Source of the DNA: Klebsiella indica
Lineage (GTDB): Bacteria > Pseudomonadota > Gammaproteobacteria > Enterobacterales > Enterobacteriaceae
Reading direction: 5' to 3'
NCBI RefSeq assembly: GCF_005860775.1
Contig: NZ_VCHQ01000004.1
Coordinates: 1 to 64,000 of the forward strand
Length of the DNA: 64,000 nucleotides
Below, piece after piece: positions 36,468-46,458 of this stretch. Position 1 is the first letter of the stretch. The number at the start of each line of letters is the position of its first letter. A model generated the notes under the pieces. The model was not told the DNA's origin and ran no database searches. It was given only the letters and a program-made list of their open reading frames with translations. The position numbers and the translations under genes are program-made.

Positions 36468-39400
36468 CTACATCCGGCGATGCCCCCACTCACGCAGACG
36501 CTGGAACAACACGTACAGCGACGGAATAAACAGAATCCCGATCGCCGTAGCGACCAGCATGCCGCTGAATACGGTGGTGCCAATAATCCGCCGACTCTGC
36601 GCCCCGGCGCCGGTCGCAAGCATCATCGGCGCAATCCCAATAATGAAGGAGACCGCCGTCATCATCACCGCACGAAAACGGTGAGTCGCGCCTTCACGAG
36701 CCGCATCGACTATCGACATCCCCTCTTCGCGCTTCGCCCGCGCAAACTCAACAATCAAAATCGCGTTTTTTGCCGCCAGCGCAATCAGCAATACCAGACC
36801 AATCTGCACATAGACATCGTTGGCATAACCGGCCCACCATAGCCACAGCAATGCTCCGCCAATGGCAAACAGCACCGACAGCATCACGCTCGCCGGGAGC
36901 GTCCAGCTTTCGTACTGGGCGACAAGGAACAACCACGCCATCACCACCGCCGCCAGCACGATCCACATCGCCTGATTGCCGGTCTGCTGCTCCTGCCACG
37001 AAATTCCGCTCCAGGCATAGTCATACCCCTGCGGTAAATGCGATTGTAAAATCTGCTCCATCACCGCCATCGCCGTGCGACTGCTAACGCCTTCGGCGGC
37101 TGAACCACTCACCGATACCGACGGGAACTGATTATATTGCTGAATAAATGGCGCGCCGATCGTCGGCGTAATGGTCACCAGGTTGCTCAAACGGACTCGC
37201 TCGCCGTTGTCGCTACGCACATACAGTTCGCTAATCTGCTCCGCCCGCTGACGCCACTGCATCTCATTTTGGATAACGACAGGGTAAACGCGGTTATTTA
37301 TGCTGAAATCCCCGGCGCGGGTGCCGCCAAACGCGGTTTGCAAGTTACTGAAAATCCTTGAAGTCGGTACATTCAGCCGCGCCGCCTGATCGCGGTCAAC
37401 GTTGAGCGTCAGTTGTGGCACATTGCTGCTCCAGGTCGTAAAGACCCGGCTCAATTGCGGGTGCTGATTGGCCATCCGCAGCACCTGATGCGTCACCTGC
37501 TCCAGCGCCGCCGAAGATTGCCCGGCCTGCGCCAGAATACGTAAATTAAACCCCGAAGCATTGCCCAGCCCCGGCAGCGTCGGCGGCGCAAAGGTCATAA
37601 TCGTCGCTTCCGGCAGCCCCATCAACTGCCCTTGTAGTTTTTCCATCACCGCCTCCAGCGGCGGTCGCTGATGCCAGTCTTTCAGCATCACCGAAATAAA
37701 GCCGCCGTTCGAGGCGCTGGTGCCGTTAAGAATATTAAAACCGGACACCTGAATCACATCCGCCACCGCCGGATTCATCAACAGCAACTCCCGCGCCTGG
37801 GCCATCACCGCTTCGGTACGCGCCAGCGAGGCGGCTTCAGGCAGCTGCACGCTGGCGAAGAAATAGCCCTGATCTTCCTGCGGCAGAAACCCCTTCGGCA
37901 TGCTGGTGAAGCTCAGCGCCACCAGCCCGGCGGCCATAACTGTTGCGGCCAGCGCCAGCCAGGGATGGCGATTCATTCCGCCAACCAGGCGGCCATAGCC
38001 GTCTCGCACGCGCTCCAGCCCGCGGTTAAAACCGCGCCAGATGGCGGCTGGCTGCGCCGGCCGCGGGCGCAACAGCAGCGCGCACAGTGCAGGCGTTAAG
38101 GTCAACGCCACAACGCTCGACAGGGTCACCGCCGTCGACAACGTGACGGCAAACTGGCGATACAGTTCGCCGACAATCCCGGACAGCATGGCTACCGGAA
38201 CAAATACCGCCAGCAGCACGAGGGTCGTGGCAATCACCGGTCCGGCAATTTGCCGCAGGGCTTGCGCGGTGGCCTCCCCGCGCTCCAGCCCCTCCGCCAT
38301 TTTGCTTTCAACATTTTCCACCACCACGATAGCGTCATCCACGACCATGGTCAGCGCAAGAATAATGGCGAACAGGCTCAGGGTATTGGCGCTATAGCCC
38401 AGCGAATAGAGTACGGCGAAAGTACCGATAAGCGAAACCGGGATCGCGAGAGCAACAATCAGCGTCGCCCGCCAGCTTTGCAGAAACAGCGACACCACCA
38501 CCACCACCGCCAGTAGGGTTAGCATCAGCGAAACGCCGATCTCTTTGATCGTCGCCGTCACAAAGCGGGTGGTATCAAACTTCACTTCCCAGGTGAGATC
38601 GGCCGGAAATCGCGTGTGCAGCCGGGTCAACTCGGCGCGCACCGCGCTGGCGACCTGCAGCGCGTTGGCGGTCGGCGTCGGATAGATACCAAGATACGCG
38701 GAGTCTTTGCCATTAAGCTGCGCGCCGGAACGGTAGCTGCGCGCGCCCAGCTCAATGGTTGCCACGTCAGACAGACGCACCAGTTGCCCACGCTCGCCGC
38801 TTCGAATAATAATCCGTCCGAAACTGGCGGCATCGCTCAATCGACCAATACCGTTGATGGTCAGGGTCTGCTGCTGACCGTTAAATACCGGCGGCGTCCC
38901 CACCTGCCCCGCCGCGCCCTGCACGTTTTGTTCGTACAGCGCCCGGGAAATATCATCGGAGGTAATATTAAGCGCATTCATACGGTCGGGCCGCAGCCAG
39001 ATGCGCATACTGTAGTCGCGGGCGCCAAACATCTGTACGTCACCAACGCCCGGCAGACGCGCCAGCGCCTCGCGCACCTGGGTACTGGCGTAGTTGCTGA
39101 CGAACAACGGCGATAGCGTACCGAGCGGCGAGTAAAGACTCACGCCCATCAGCAGGTTCGTCGCCCGTTTGCGCACCTGCACGCCGTTCTGCTGCACTTC
39201 CGCAGGAAGCTGCGCCACCGCCTGCGAAACCCGGTTCTGTACATCAACCGCGGCTAAATCGGCATGGGTACCGGCGGCAAAGGTCAGGCTCAGGCTGTAG
39301 GCTCCCTCATCAGAACTGGTGGATTCCATATACAGCATATGGTCAACACCATTGAGTTGGGTCTCCAGCGGTGCGGCAATGGCCTCAGCCACATCCGCCG

Positions 39401-39560
39401 CGCTGGCCCCCGGCCAACTGGCGCTCACATTAATAACCGGCGGAGTAATCTGCGGATATTGTTCGACCGGGATCAGCTTCAGCGACACCGCGCCGATAAA
39501 AGTGATCAACAACGCAATCACCATGGCAAAGCGCGGACGACGGATAAAAAACGTCAGCAT
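36468..39560 (-). CDS. RND-family efflux pump inner-membrane subunit (HAE1 type)
   Basis: A 1030-residue proton-driven drug/solute exporter of the AcrB/MexB type. It starts [14 protein letters not shown], has the large periplasmic loops after segments 1 and 7, and carries the proton-relay pair in [17 protein letters not shown] (about 401 on). I chose ATG at 39560, preceded by GAGGAAG; an ATG at 39578 overlaps the adaptor stop. The gene directly follows its adaptor gene. No outer-membrane channel gene is nearby, so it must borrow TolC or another channel. It is not OqxB or AcrB by its own sequence as I recall them; the closest name is uncertain. Confidence 0.9.
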   Translation of the reverse strand: MLTFFIRRPRFAMVIALLITFIGAVSLKLIPVEQYPQITPPVINVSASWPGASAADVAEAIAAPLETQLNGVDHMLYMESTSSDEGAYSLSLTFAAGTHADLAAVDVQNRVSQAVAQLPAEVQQNGVQVRKRATNLLMGVSLYSPLGTLSPLFVSNYASTQVREALARLPGVGDVQMFGARDYSMRIWLRPDRMNALNITSDDISRALYEQNVQGAAGQVGTPPVFNGQQQTLTINGIGRLSDAASFGRIIIRSGERGQLVRLSDVATIELGARSYRSGAQLNGKDSAYLGIYPTPTANALQVASAVRAELTRLHTRFPADLTWEVKFDTTRFVTATIKEIGVSLMLTLLAVVVVVSLFLQSWRATLIVALAIPVSLIGTFAVLYSLGYSANTLSLFAIILALTMVVDDAIVVVENVESKMAEGLERGEATAQALRQIAGPVIATTLVLLAVFVPVAMLSGIVGELYRQFAVTLSTAVTLSSVVALTLTPALCALLLRPRPAQPAAIWRGFNRGLERVRDGYGRLVGGMNRHPWLALAATVMAAGLVALSFTSMPKGFLPQEDQGYFFASVQLPEAASLARTEAVMAQARELLLMNPAVADVIQVSGFNILNGTSASNGGFISVMLKDWHQRPPLEAVMEKLQGQLMGLPEATIMTFAPPTLPGLGNASGFNLRILAQAGQSSAALEQVTHQVLRMANQHPQLSRVFTTWSSNVPQLTLNVDRDQAARLNVPTSRIFSNLQTAFGGTRAGDFSINNRVYPVVIQNEMQWRQRAEQISELYVRSDNGERVRLSNLVTITPTIGAPFIQQYNQFPSVSVSGSAAEGVSSRTAMAVMEQILQSHLPQGYDYAWSGISWQEQQTGNQAMWIVLAAVVMAWLFLVAQYESWTLPASVMLSVLFAIGGALLWLWWAGYANDVYVQIGLVLLIALAAKNAILIVEFARAKREEGMSIVDAAREGATHRFRAVMMTAVSFIIGIAPMMLATGAGAQSRRIIGTTVFSGMLVATAIGILFIPSLYVLFQRLREWGHRRM

Positions 39561-39570
39561 CCTTTCTTCC

Positions 39571-40653
39571 TCATTCATTCAGCCACTGCACAGCGGCGCC
39601 GTCACGCAGGCGTTGAGCGCCTTCCGTCACCACACGTTCGCCCGCATGAAGTCCTTCCGTCACTGCCAGTCGCGGCCCCTGCTGGCCGCCAGGAATAATA
39701 CGCCGCATCGTTACGGTATTGTTTGCCGTCAGTATCCAGCAGTAAAAGCCCTGCGCGTCCTGCTGTACCGCAGAAACAGGGATCATCGGTTTTTCCTGAC
39801 CCGCCAGCGGCCGGAAGAAAATCATCACGTTGCCGCCGGGCAGCAGACGGTGTTGCGGGTTAGCAAATTCGGCGCGCAGCGCCACGCTGGCGGTACGGCT
39901 ATCAATACGGTTATCGACGGACGTCAGTACGCCATCTTCACGTTGCCCATCAATATCAACCTGCGCCAGCCACGCCTGTTTCAGCGCGCTAATATCGGGA
40001 TATTGTCCCGCTTTAGCAAAAAATGCCGTCTCATCGAGTGAGAACGCAATGCGAATCGGGTCAAGCTGCACAACATCGACCAGCACGCCGCTGGCGGGAT
40101 TGACCAGGCTACCGACATGAAACTGGCTATGGCCGACACGGCCGGTAACCGGGGACGTTATGCGGGTATAGCCGAGGGTAATCTTCCGGGCGGTAATCCG
40201 CGCCTGTGCCTGGTCCACGGCAGCCGCGGCGACATCGCGTTGCATTCGCACGGTATCAACATCGTTGCGGCTAATCGAATGGTTATTTTTTAATTGCTGA
40301 TAACGGTTCAGTAGCTGTTGGGCCTGGCGTAATGACGCCTGCGCGCTTTTCAGTTCCGCCTGCGCCAGCGCCAGTTCGGCTTTTGGTTGCGCATCATCAA
40401 GCGTAAACAGTACATCGCCTTTTTTTACATACTGCCCGTCCTGAAAATGGCGCAGCACGATTGTCCCTTCGGTGCGGGCGCGAACAGCAACGGCATGAAT
40501 GGCCTCAACGCGGCCGGAAATTTGCCGCTCATTGACATGCGGCGCGTGTTCAACGGTGGCGATACGGACCGGAATCGCCGGAGCGGCTGCGACCGTTAGC
40601 GCAAAACCCGCCAGGCCGCAGGCCAGTAAGGCGGAGCGGATCATCTTGTTCAT
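39571..40653 (-). CDS. RND efflux periplasmic adaptor (membrane fusion protein)
   Basis: A 360-residue HlyD/AcrA-type adaptor with a signal peptide (cut near [10 protein letters not shown]). The lipoyl/barrel-sandwich half lies at [20 protein letters not shown] (about 60-80). A coiled-coil hairpin follows ([20 protein letters not shown], about 95-160), then the second barrel half with [13 protein letters not shown]. It links the pump to an outer-membrane channel. The stop overlaps the region before the pump start, so the pair is coupled. The Cys at position 12 is not in a convincing lipobox. Confidence 0.9.
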   Translation of the reverse strand: MNKMIRSALLACGLAGFALTVAAAPAIPVRIATVEHAPHVNERQISGRVEAIHAVAVRARTEGTIVLRHFQDGQYVKKGDVLFTLDDAQPKAELALAQAELKSAQASLRQAQQLLNRYQQLKNNHSISRNDVDTVRMQRDVAAAAVDQAQARITARKITLGYTRITSPVTGRVGHSQFHVGSLVNPASGVLVDVVQLDPIRIAFSLDETAFFAKAGQYPDISALKQAWLAQVDIDGQREDGVLTSVDNRIDSRTASVALRAEFANPQHRLLPGGNVMIFFRPLAGQEKPMIPVSAVQQDAQGFYCWILTANNTVTMRRIIPGGQQGPRLAVTEGLHAGERVVTEGAQRLRDGAAVQWLNE

Positions 40654-40671
40654 GGGAAATTCCTTACGATG

Positions 40672-40708
40672 GCCCGGCCTCCCTCCCCTGGGAGAAGGGA
40701 GGCCGGGC
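40672..40708 (-). terminator. strong 13-bp hairpin after the P-type ATPase gene
   Basis: GCCCGGCCTCCCT (40672-40684) pairs perfectly with AGGGAGGCCGGGC (40696-40708) around 11 bases, between the ATPase stop and the adaptor start. It should largely separate the two transcripts. Confidence 0.65.
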
Positions 40709-40720
40709 GGAGCGGACGAA

Positions 40721-43444
40721 CTAGGCGGCTTTGCGAAAACGACGGGTCAGGCGTTTCTCCACTTCCACCACCAGGAACATCGCCATACCGCTCGCCAGGG
40801 TGATAAACCAGTAGCGCAGCGGCAGCCCTTCGGTGCCAAACATCGCCTGCATTACCGGCACGTAGATGATGACCAGTTGCATCAGCAGCAGCACGCCGCT
40901 CACCAGCCAGATCCCTTTGTTACGCAGCAGCCCCATGTTCAGCGAGAAGCTGTCGCTGCTACGGCAGTTGATCATGTAGACCCACTGCGCGGTGACCAGC
41001 ATCTGCAACAGCACGGTGCGGATAAACTCCGGGCTGTGGCCCCGCGGTGCCAGCCAGGCTTCAAGAATAAAGGCGGCGACGGCGATCATCGTGCCGACAA
41101 AAGCAACGCGCCAGATAGCGAAAGCATCCATCACATGCTGACCGGTTTTACGCGGCGGACGGTGCATCACATTACGCTCGGCGGCTTCAAATGCGAGGCC
41201 GAAGGAGAGCGTGGCGGAGGTCGCCATGTTCATCCACAAAATCAGTACCGGCGTCAGCGGAATAATGTTCCCCGCCAGCAGGGCGATGATAATCAGCAGC
41301 CCCTGCGCGAGGTTGGTCGGCATAATGAACAGAATGGTCTTCTTCAGGTTGTCGTAGACCCGACGCCCCTCTTTTACCGAACTGGCGATAGTGGCAAAGT
41401 TATCATCGGTGAGCACCATGTCGGCCGCTTCTTTGGTCACCTCAGTCCCTTTGATCCCCATGGCGATACCGACGTCGGCCTGACGCAGCGCCGGTGCATC
41501 GTTAACGCCGTCGCCAGTCATACCAACCACTTCACCGTTATCCTGCAGGGCTTTCACCAGGCGCAGCTTATGCTCCGGGCTGGTACGGGCAAAAATATCG
41601 TACTCAACGGCGGCTTTCGCCAGTTCGGCATCATCCATGTGCTCCAGCTGGTAGCCGGTCATCGCCTGGCGACTGTTGGCGATCCCCAACATCCCGCCAA
41701 TGCTCATGGCCGTCTGCGGATGGTCGCCGGTAATCATCTTCACGCGAATCCCTGCATTCTGACAGGCGTGAATCGCGTCAATGGCTTCCGGACGCGGCGG
41801 ATCCATCATCCCGGCGATGCCGAGGAACACCAGGCCTTCGCGCAGATCGTCATGGGTCAGCGTGGTGCTGCCGACGTTGGCTGGTTTGTATGCGGCGGCG
41901 ACCATGCGCAGCCCCTGACGGGCAAAGCGCGCCATCTCCTCTTCCCAGTAGTGAGCGTCGAACGCCACCGGCCCCTGTTTGCTCATCTGCTGACGACACA
42001 GGGAGAAAATCACGTCCGGCGCGCCGGTAATCAGCACCCGCTCCTCATTGCCGATTTTCTGCCGGGTCGCCATATATTTATACTGCGAATCAAAGGGGAT
42101 TTTCGCTACCAGTTGGGCGTCAACCGGTTCCAGTTGCGCTTTTGCCGCCAGCACTTTCAGTGCCCCTTCGGTTGGCCCGCCGGTAATGCCCCACAGACCG
42201 CGCTCATCCTGGATAATATGGCTGTCGTTACACAGGTCGATAGTGCGCAGGTACGTTTCCAGCACGCTGCCCGCTTTAATCTGCACCGGCGCATCGCTGC
42301 CCTCCAGATAGATACCGCCTTTCGGCTCGTAGCTGTCGCCTTCAACGCGATAGCAACAGTCGGCGGTGATAACCGCTTTAACGGTCATCTCGTTCATCGT
42401 CAGGGTGCCGGTTTTATCCGAACATACCACGGTCATTGCGCCCAGGGTTTCTACCGTCGGCAATTTGCGGATAATCGCCCGCTGCCGCGCCATCGCCTGG
42501 ACGCCAAGAGAGAGAATAATTGAGATAATCGCCGGTAAGCCTTCCGGCACGGCGGCAACCGCCAGGCTAATCAGAGAGAGCAGCAGCTCGCCGAGAGGAA
42601 TATCGCGCAGCGCAAGGCTGAAGACAAACAGCGCCGCCATCATCGCCAGGATGATGACGAAAATCGCCTTGCCGAGTTTATCCATTTGCACCAACAGCGG
42701 TGTGCGATGCTTCTCAATGCCCGCCATCATCTGGTTGATGTGGCCAAGTTCTGTCTCCTGGCCGGTGGCGGTCACCACGCCAACGCCGCTACCGGCGCTG
42801 ATGGTGGTGCCGGAAAAGAGCATATTGGTGCGGTCGCCCAGCGGCAGTTCCCCGTCCAGCACGTCGGTGGTTTTATCCACTACCGTCGATTCTCCGGTCA
42901 AAATCGCTTCTTCAACCCGCAGATTATGGGTTTCAATCAGGCGCATATCGGCCGGCACGCGGTCGCCGGCGCGCAGAATCACGATATCGCCAGGAACCAG
43001 GTCGCGCGTCGGGAGGGTTTCATGCTTACCGTTACGCTGTACGCGCGCATCGCTGGAGAGCATATTGCGGATGCTCTCCAGCGATTTTTCAGCGTTGCTC
43101 TCCTGGATATGGCCGATCAGGGCGTTGATGACCGTGACGCCAAGAATAACCAGAGTATCAACCCAATGGCCCATCACCGCAGTGAGCGCCGCGGCAACCA
43201 GCAGAACATATATCAGAACATCGTTAAAATGGGCGAGAAAACGCCGCCAGGCGGGCTTGCCCTTTTTCTCCGGTAACGCATTCGGGCCGTAAGTCCGCAA
43301 ACGCTCAGCCGCCTCGGCGGCGCTGAGCCCGCCGGGATGGCTCTGTTTCTGCGCCAGCACCACATCAATCGTCTGCTGATATACCTGCCGTGGCGCAGCA
43401 TTTCCCGAGGGGGTGGTATTATTTGTATTGAGCATTTTGGTCAA
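40721..43444 (-). CDS. P-type cation-transporting ATPase (type II, PacL/SERCA-like)
   Basis: A 907-residue pump. The actuator motif TGES is at 183-186, PEGLP in segment 4 at 300-304, the phosphorylated Asp343 in SDKTGTLT, and the hinge MVTGDG-type MTGDGVNDAPAL near 625. An N-terminal cation-ATPase domain is present. Segment 6 reads NMATSATLS where calcium pumps have N-x-x-T-D, so a key Ca-binding Asp is missing; the transported ion is thus uncertain (Ca, Mn, Na/K or proton). The probable start is TTG at 43444, six to seven bases after GGGAGAG; an ATG lies three codons in. It is divergent from a 36-residue membrane peptide gene. Confidence 0.85.
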   Translation of the reverse strand: MTKMLNTNNTTPSGNAAPRQVYQQTIDVVLAQKQSHPGGLSAAEAAERLRTYGPNALPEKKGKPAWRRFLAHFNDVLIYVLLVAAALTAVMGHWVDTLVILGVTVINALIGHIQESNAEKSLESIRNMLSSDARVQRNGKHETLPTRDLVPGDIVILRAGDRVPADMRLIETHNLRVEEAILTGESTVVDKTTDVLDGELPLGDRTNMLFSGTTISAGSGVGVVTATGQETELGHINQMMAGIEKHRTPLLVQMDKLGKAIFVIILAMMAALFVFSLALRDIPLGELLLSLISLAVAAVPEGLPAIISIILSLGVQAMARQRAIIRKLPTVETLGAMTVVCSDKTGTLTMNEMTVKAVITADCCYRVEGDSYEPKGGIYLEGSDAPVQIKAGSVLETYLRTIDLCNDSHIIQDERGLWGITGGPTEGALKVLAAKAQLEPVDAQLVAKIPFDSQYKYMATRQKIGNEERVLITGAPDVIFSLCRQQMSKQGPVAFDAHYWEEEMARFARQGLRMVAAAYKPANVGSTTLTHDDLREGLVFLGIAGMMDPPRPEAIDAIHACQNAGIRVKMITGDHPQTAMSIGGMLGIANSRQAMTGYQLEHMDDAELAKAAVEYDIFARTSPEHKLRLVKALQDNGEVVGMTGDGVNDAPALRQADVGIAMGIKGTEVTKEAADMVLTDDNFATIASSVKEGRRVYDNLKKTILFIMPTNLAQGLLIIIALLAGNIIPLTPVLILWMNMATSATLSFGLAFEAAERNVMHRPPRKTGQHVMDAFAIWRVAFVGTMIAVAAFILEAWLAPRGHSPEFIRTVLLQMLVTAQWVYMINCRSSDSFSLNMGLLRNKGIWLVSGVLLLMQLVIIYVPVMQAMFGTEGLPLRYWFITLASGMAMFLVVEVEKRLTRRFRKAA

Positions 43445-43639
43445 AATATCTCTCCCTTAAAATTCCGTGAGTCGGAAAGCCTGGCGTCATTCCGGGCAGT
43501 GAGAAAATTCAAATAAGCGCGAGAAAAATTGAGCAAACGCAATATTTAATCTCTCGCAAAATTCAAAAACTATGCTAAGTTAATTCTATGAAATAACTAT
43601 TGCAGAATATGAATAAACAGTAATTAAACGAGGTTGACT

Positions 43640-43750
43640 ATGTTTGGAATCTACCGCGGACGCCGTCTGGCGCTGTATATCCTGCTGGCGATTATTATCG
43701 CCACGTTAGTGGGATATAGCACCTATACTTTTGTAAAATCGCTGGCTTAA
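43640..43750 (+). CDS. small single-span membrane protein (36 aa), unknown
   Basis: ATG at 43640 follows CGAGG at a good distance. The product begins MFGIYRGRRLALYILLAIII, has one strong membrane helix (about 10-32) behind a basic head, and ends VKSLA. I do not recognise it. It faces away from the P-type ATPase gene across about 195 bp; small proteins of this form often tune transporters (compare MgtR, KdpF), but no such link is shown. The gap to the next gene (43751-43937) is AT-rich and otherwise empty. Confidence 0.6.
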   Translation: MFGIYRGRRLALYILLAIIIATLVGYSTYTFVKSLA

Positions 43751-43937
43751 TAATGACGCTAATTTACATTTCAGCGCAATTAACTTAATTACAAATAAGC
43801 CTCAATTAATTAACAAAGAAATTAACGAAGGGGATCATATATAATATCTTAAGGCGAAATTTAATTTCGTATGAAACAATATTGCATTCATTTCCCTTTT
43901 ACCGGACAATATGTATTTAACCGATGATTAACAAATA

Positions 43938-44186
43938 ATGAAACATCCGCTAGAAACGCTCCTGAGTGCCGCCGGCATTCTCCTGTTGGCTTTGCTCTCC
44001 TGCCTGTTGCTACCGGTGCCGTCCCCGGGACTGACGCTGGCGCAAAAGCTGGTTGAGACGTTCCACCTGATGGATCTCAACCAACTTTATACGCTGATCT
44101 TCTGCCTGTGGTTCTTAGCGCTGGGCGTAATTGAATACCTGGTGCTGCGCTGGATCTGGCGCCGCTGGTTTTCCCTTGAGCGCTAA
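43938..44186 (+). CDS. small membrane protein with two hydrophobic segments, unknown
   Basis: An 82-residue protein with hydrophobic stretches at about 8-28 and 51-72, then a basic end (RWIWRRWFSLER). I do not recognise the family. ATG at 43938 has only a weak ribosome site (AACAAATA), so expression is uncertain. Its last 72 bp overlap, tail to tail, the end of the exported esterase gene on the other strand. Codon use is normal for the genome and the protein looks membrane-like, so I keep it. Confidence 0.5.
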   Translation: MKHPLETLLSAAGILLLALLSCLLLPVPSPGLTLAQKLVETFHLMDLNQLYTLIFCLWFLALGVIEYLVLRWIWRRWFSLER

Positions 44187-45737
44187 GCCGGTAAAGTCGC
44201 GCATGCCGTCCACCAGCGCTTCGCACCAGGCGGCGTAATCGTGGCCGCTGGAAGAGGGATGGAAGCTCACCGCATAGCCTTTATCCTTCAATACCTGCTC
44301 AAATTCGCGCGTATTGACATAAATACCGCCATCCGGCCCGTGGGTTTCGAATTTACCCGCCTGTAACCAGAAGCGTACTGGATAGCGTGGCGATTGCTGA
44401 TACTGTCGCGTCAACCAACTGGCCTCTTCCCCCGTTGGCGCCCACCAGTACGAGCCTGACAGACTCAACACATTGCCAAAATGCCGCGGATAACGCAGTG
44501 CCACCCATGATGCGGCCAGGCCGCCATAGCTGGAGCCTGCCACCACCGTTTTATGCCGACTCAGGCGGAGCCCCTGCCGATTCAGCCACGGTAGCAGCTC
44601 ATGAGCCATAAAATCGGCAAAATGGGGATTCGGCGGCAGCTCTTTCGCCCGACGCGGATGATCGAGGCTATCGATAAACACCACGTTAATCGGCGGCAAC
44701 TGATGACTGGCAATCAGGCTGTCCAGCACGTTGGCGAAGTGATATTCGTCCTGGTAAGTTTTGCCATCGAACAACATCAGGGTCCAGCGTGCAGGATGGG
44801 GCAGACGCGGACGGTAAATCATCACTTCGCGCGTATTCTGCAAAAAGTCGCTGCGCATCTGATGACGGGTTAAGGTTCCGTGGCGCAACGGCCGTGCCAT
44901 ACGCTGCGCCGTGCAGAAACGCACGGGATTAAGCGCCAGCAGCGAGTAGCGATTCCAGCGGTCGTGAGCCGCATTAATGCTATGCGGGTTGAGCGGGTCC
45001 GCCTGAGCGCTGACCAGAATCGCTCGCCGCTGCTCATGCCCGCTGCCGGTCACCTGCGGCACATCCGGAGCCAGCTTATACTGCATTAAGGTATCGGCAG
45101 GGACAACATAACTACGAAACCAGACATCAGAGTCGCCAAGACGAAACAGCGCATCGTGCTCTCCCGCGGGGGAGCCGAGAATAAACACATTCCGGCTCGC
45201 TCCGCGCCACAGGAAAGTAACCCGCTTATGGGTCGCATCAACCGGTTCCACCATCGGCGTGCCTTCCTGCGCGCGTTCCAGCCAGAAACGTGCCGTAGAC
45301 CCTCCCGACGCCAGCTCGCGCATCAGTTGCTGCAGGCGCGGGCTGGCCGGGTCCTGCATCTGAATTTTCGTCAGCGCGATGGTTTCGCGCATCTGCCACT
45401 GAAAGCGCCAGCGCGCCCCCTCTTCGCCATGCAGCACCAGCGAGGAAGCACGGTTCACCGGCAAAGAAAACAGTAAGGTTTGCTCCCCGTCCGGTGGCCC
45501 CCCCGCCAATAGTGTGCGCAGACGACGGTTATGTTCATCCAGCAACCGGGCATCGGTGACGCCGGAAATGATCGCCGCGACGTAGTTCTCACCCAGCCTG
45601 GGCAGGTCAAAACAGACTTCGCCGCTGGCGTCGAACTTCCCCTGTAGTTCCCCCTGTAACGAAGGAGATTCGCAGTTTATCGCCGCTGCCGGTAAAGCAC
45701 TCATGCCAATCAGCAGGCCGCTCCACGCCGTCTTCAT
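44115..45737 (-). CDS. exported Fes-like esterase (enterochelin-esterase family)
   Basis: A 540-residue alpha/beta hydrolase with a Sec signal peptide (cut near ALPAAAINCE). An N-terminal Fes-type beta domain (about 20-260; VTFLWRG, NVFILGSPAG) precedes the esterase domain. The latter has TREVMIYRPR, nucleophile Ser in AGSSYGG (about 403) and a late His in SSGHDYAAW. Fes-type enzymes open ferric-catecholate siderophores; cytoplasmic Fes lacks a signal, so this one would act in the periplasm, like IroE. A Fur-like box lies just upstream. Siderophore specificity is inferred; other ester substrates are possible. It overlaps a small gene at its 3' end. Confidence 0.8.
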   Translation of the reverse strand: MKTAWSGLLIGMSALPAAAINCESPSLQGELQGKFDASGEVCFDLPRLGENYVAAIISGVTDARLLDEHNRRLRTLLAGGPPDGEQTLLFSLPVNRASSLVLHGEEGARWRFQWQMRETIALTKIQMQDPASPRLQQLMRELASGGSTARFWLERAQEGTPMVEPVDATHKRVTFLWRGASRNVFILGSPAGEHDALFRLGDSDVWFRSYVVPADTLMQYKLAPDVPQVTGSGHEQRRAILVSAQADPLNPHSINAAHDRWNRYSLLALNPVRFCTAQRMARPLRHGTLTRHQMRSDFLQNTREVMIYRPRLPHPARWTLMLFDGKTYQDEYHFANVLDSLIASHQLPPINVVFIDSLDHPRRAKELPPNPHFADFMAHELLPWLNRQGLRLSRHKTVVAGSSYGGLAASWVALRYPRHFGNVLSLSGSYWWAPTGEEASWLTRQYQQSPRYPVRFWLQAGKFETHGPDGGIYVNTREFEQVLKDKGYAVSFHPSSSGHDYAAWCEALVDGMRDFTGLALKGKPAAPDPAQHQVFNYAQR

Positions 45738-45775
45738 TGCCCGATAGCTCCCTGTGAGAATTTGCCAATAACGTT

Positions 45776-45794
45776 AATGCAAATAATAACCATT
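45776..45794. promoter_or_regulatory. candidate Fur box upstream of the Fes-like gene
   Basis: AATGCAAATAATAACCATT has the 9-1-9 form and reads AATGGTTATTATTTGCATT on the gene's strand, like iron boxes of E. coli fes/fepA. It lies 39 bp upstream of the start codon. 45795-46055 holds nothing else I can support. Confidence 0.5.
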
Positions 45795-46055
45795 TACAAT
45801 GGTGTTACCACTGTAAACAGGCGCCACCGCAGTAATCCCCTCTCAGCGCGCGTTTTTGGCGACAGCCCGGCCAGGAATAGTCATAAGAACATTTCGATAG
45901 ATGAATCATGGCCATGAATTTCACGGTGTTAACGCTCAACGCAGACTCGTCGCAGCACACCGACGATCCAGACGCCCCGCTAAAAAGAATAGCGGTAACA
46001 AAGACGCTATCGGTGACGGAAAACGACGCCCGAGATACCCGCTAAGAGTAAATAT

Positions 46056-46077
46056 CCGCCGACAAAAAGGCCGGCGG
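46056..46077 (-). terminator. hairpin after ramA
   Basis: CCGCCG (46056-46061) pairs with CGGCGG (46072-46077) just downstream of the ramA stop on its strand. Confidence 0.45.
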
Positions 46078-46084
46078 AGGGTTT

Positions 46085-46426
46085 TCAGTGAGTACGACTG
46101 TGATTCTCTTTACGATAGGCACCCGGCGGCTGATTAAACGTGCGGGTGAAGATGCGGGTAAAGGTTTGCTGCGAGTCAAAGCCGTATTTCAGGCAAATAT
46201 CATAGACTCGCTGATCGGTATCGCGCAGATCCCGTGCCGCCAGCAGCAGTTTACGCGCGCGAATGTAGCGCCCCAGACTCTCCCCTTTGTACTGTAAAAA
46301 CAGTCGTTGCAAATGCCATTTCGAGTAACCGGCATGGCGCGCAATATCGTCAATACGTAGCGGCTGATGCAAATTATCATCAATCCACTCGACGATCGTA
46401 TCAATAACCTGAGCGGAAATAGTCAT
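46085..46426 (-). CDS. ramA: AraC/XylS-family global activator RamA
   Basis: A 113-residue activator, the length and sequence style of Klebsiella RamA. Two helix-turn-helix motifs form the whole protein (RIDDIARHAGYSKWHLQRLF near 24-43; RVYDICLKYGFDSQQTFTRI near 72-91). It belongs with MarA, SoxS and Rob and raises efflux (acrAB, tolC) while lowering porins; over-expression gives multidrug resistance. ATG at 46426 is the family start; the longer frame to 46468 overlaps romA. It lies 32 bases downstream of romA in the same operon and is controlled by RamR. Confidence 0.96.
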   Translation of the reverse strand: MTISAQVIDTIVEWIDDNLHQPLRIDDIARHAGYSKWHLQRLFLQYKGESLGRYIRARKLLLAARDLRDTDQRVYDICLKYGFDSQQTFTRIFTRTFNQPPGAYRKENHSRTH

Positions 46427-46458
46427 ATGTCCTCTCTCCTCCAGAACCACTCTCATCG

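Noticed and set aside
40499-42523. 674-residue open frame on the plus strand
   Set aside because: It lies antisense to the P-type ATPase, whose motifs are complete; the His/Gln/Arg-rich composition is typical of shadow frames in GC-rich genes.
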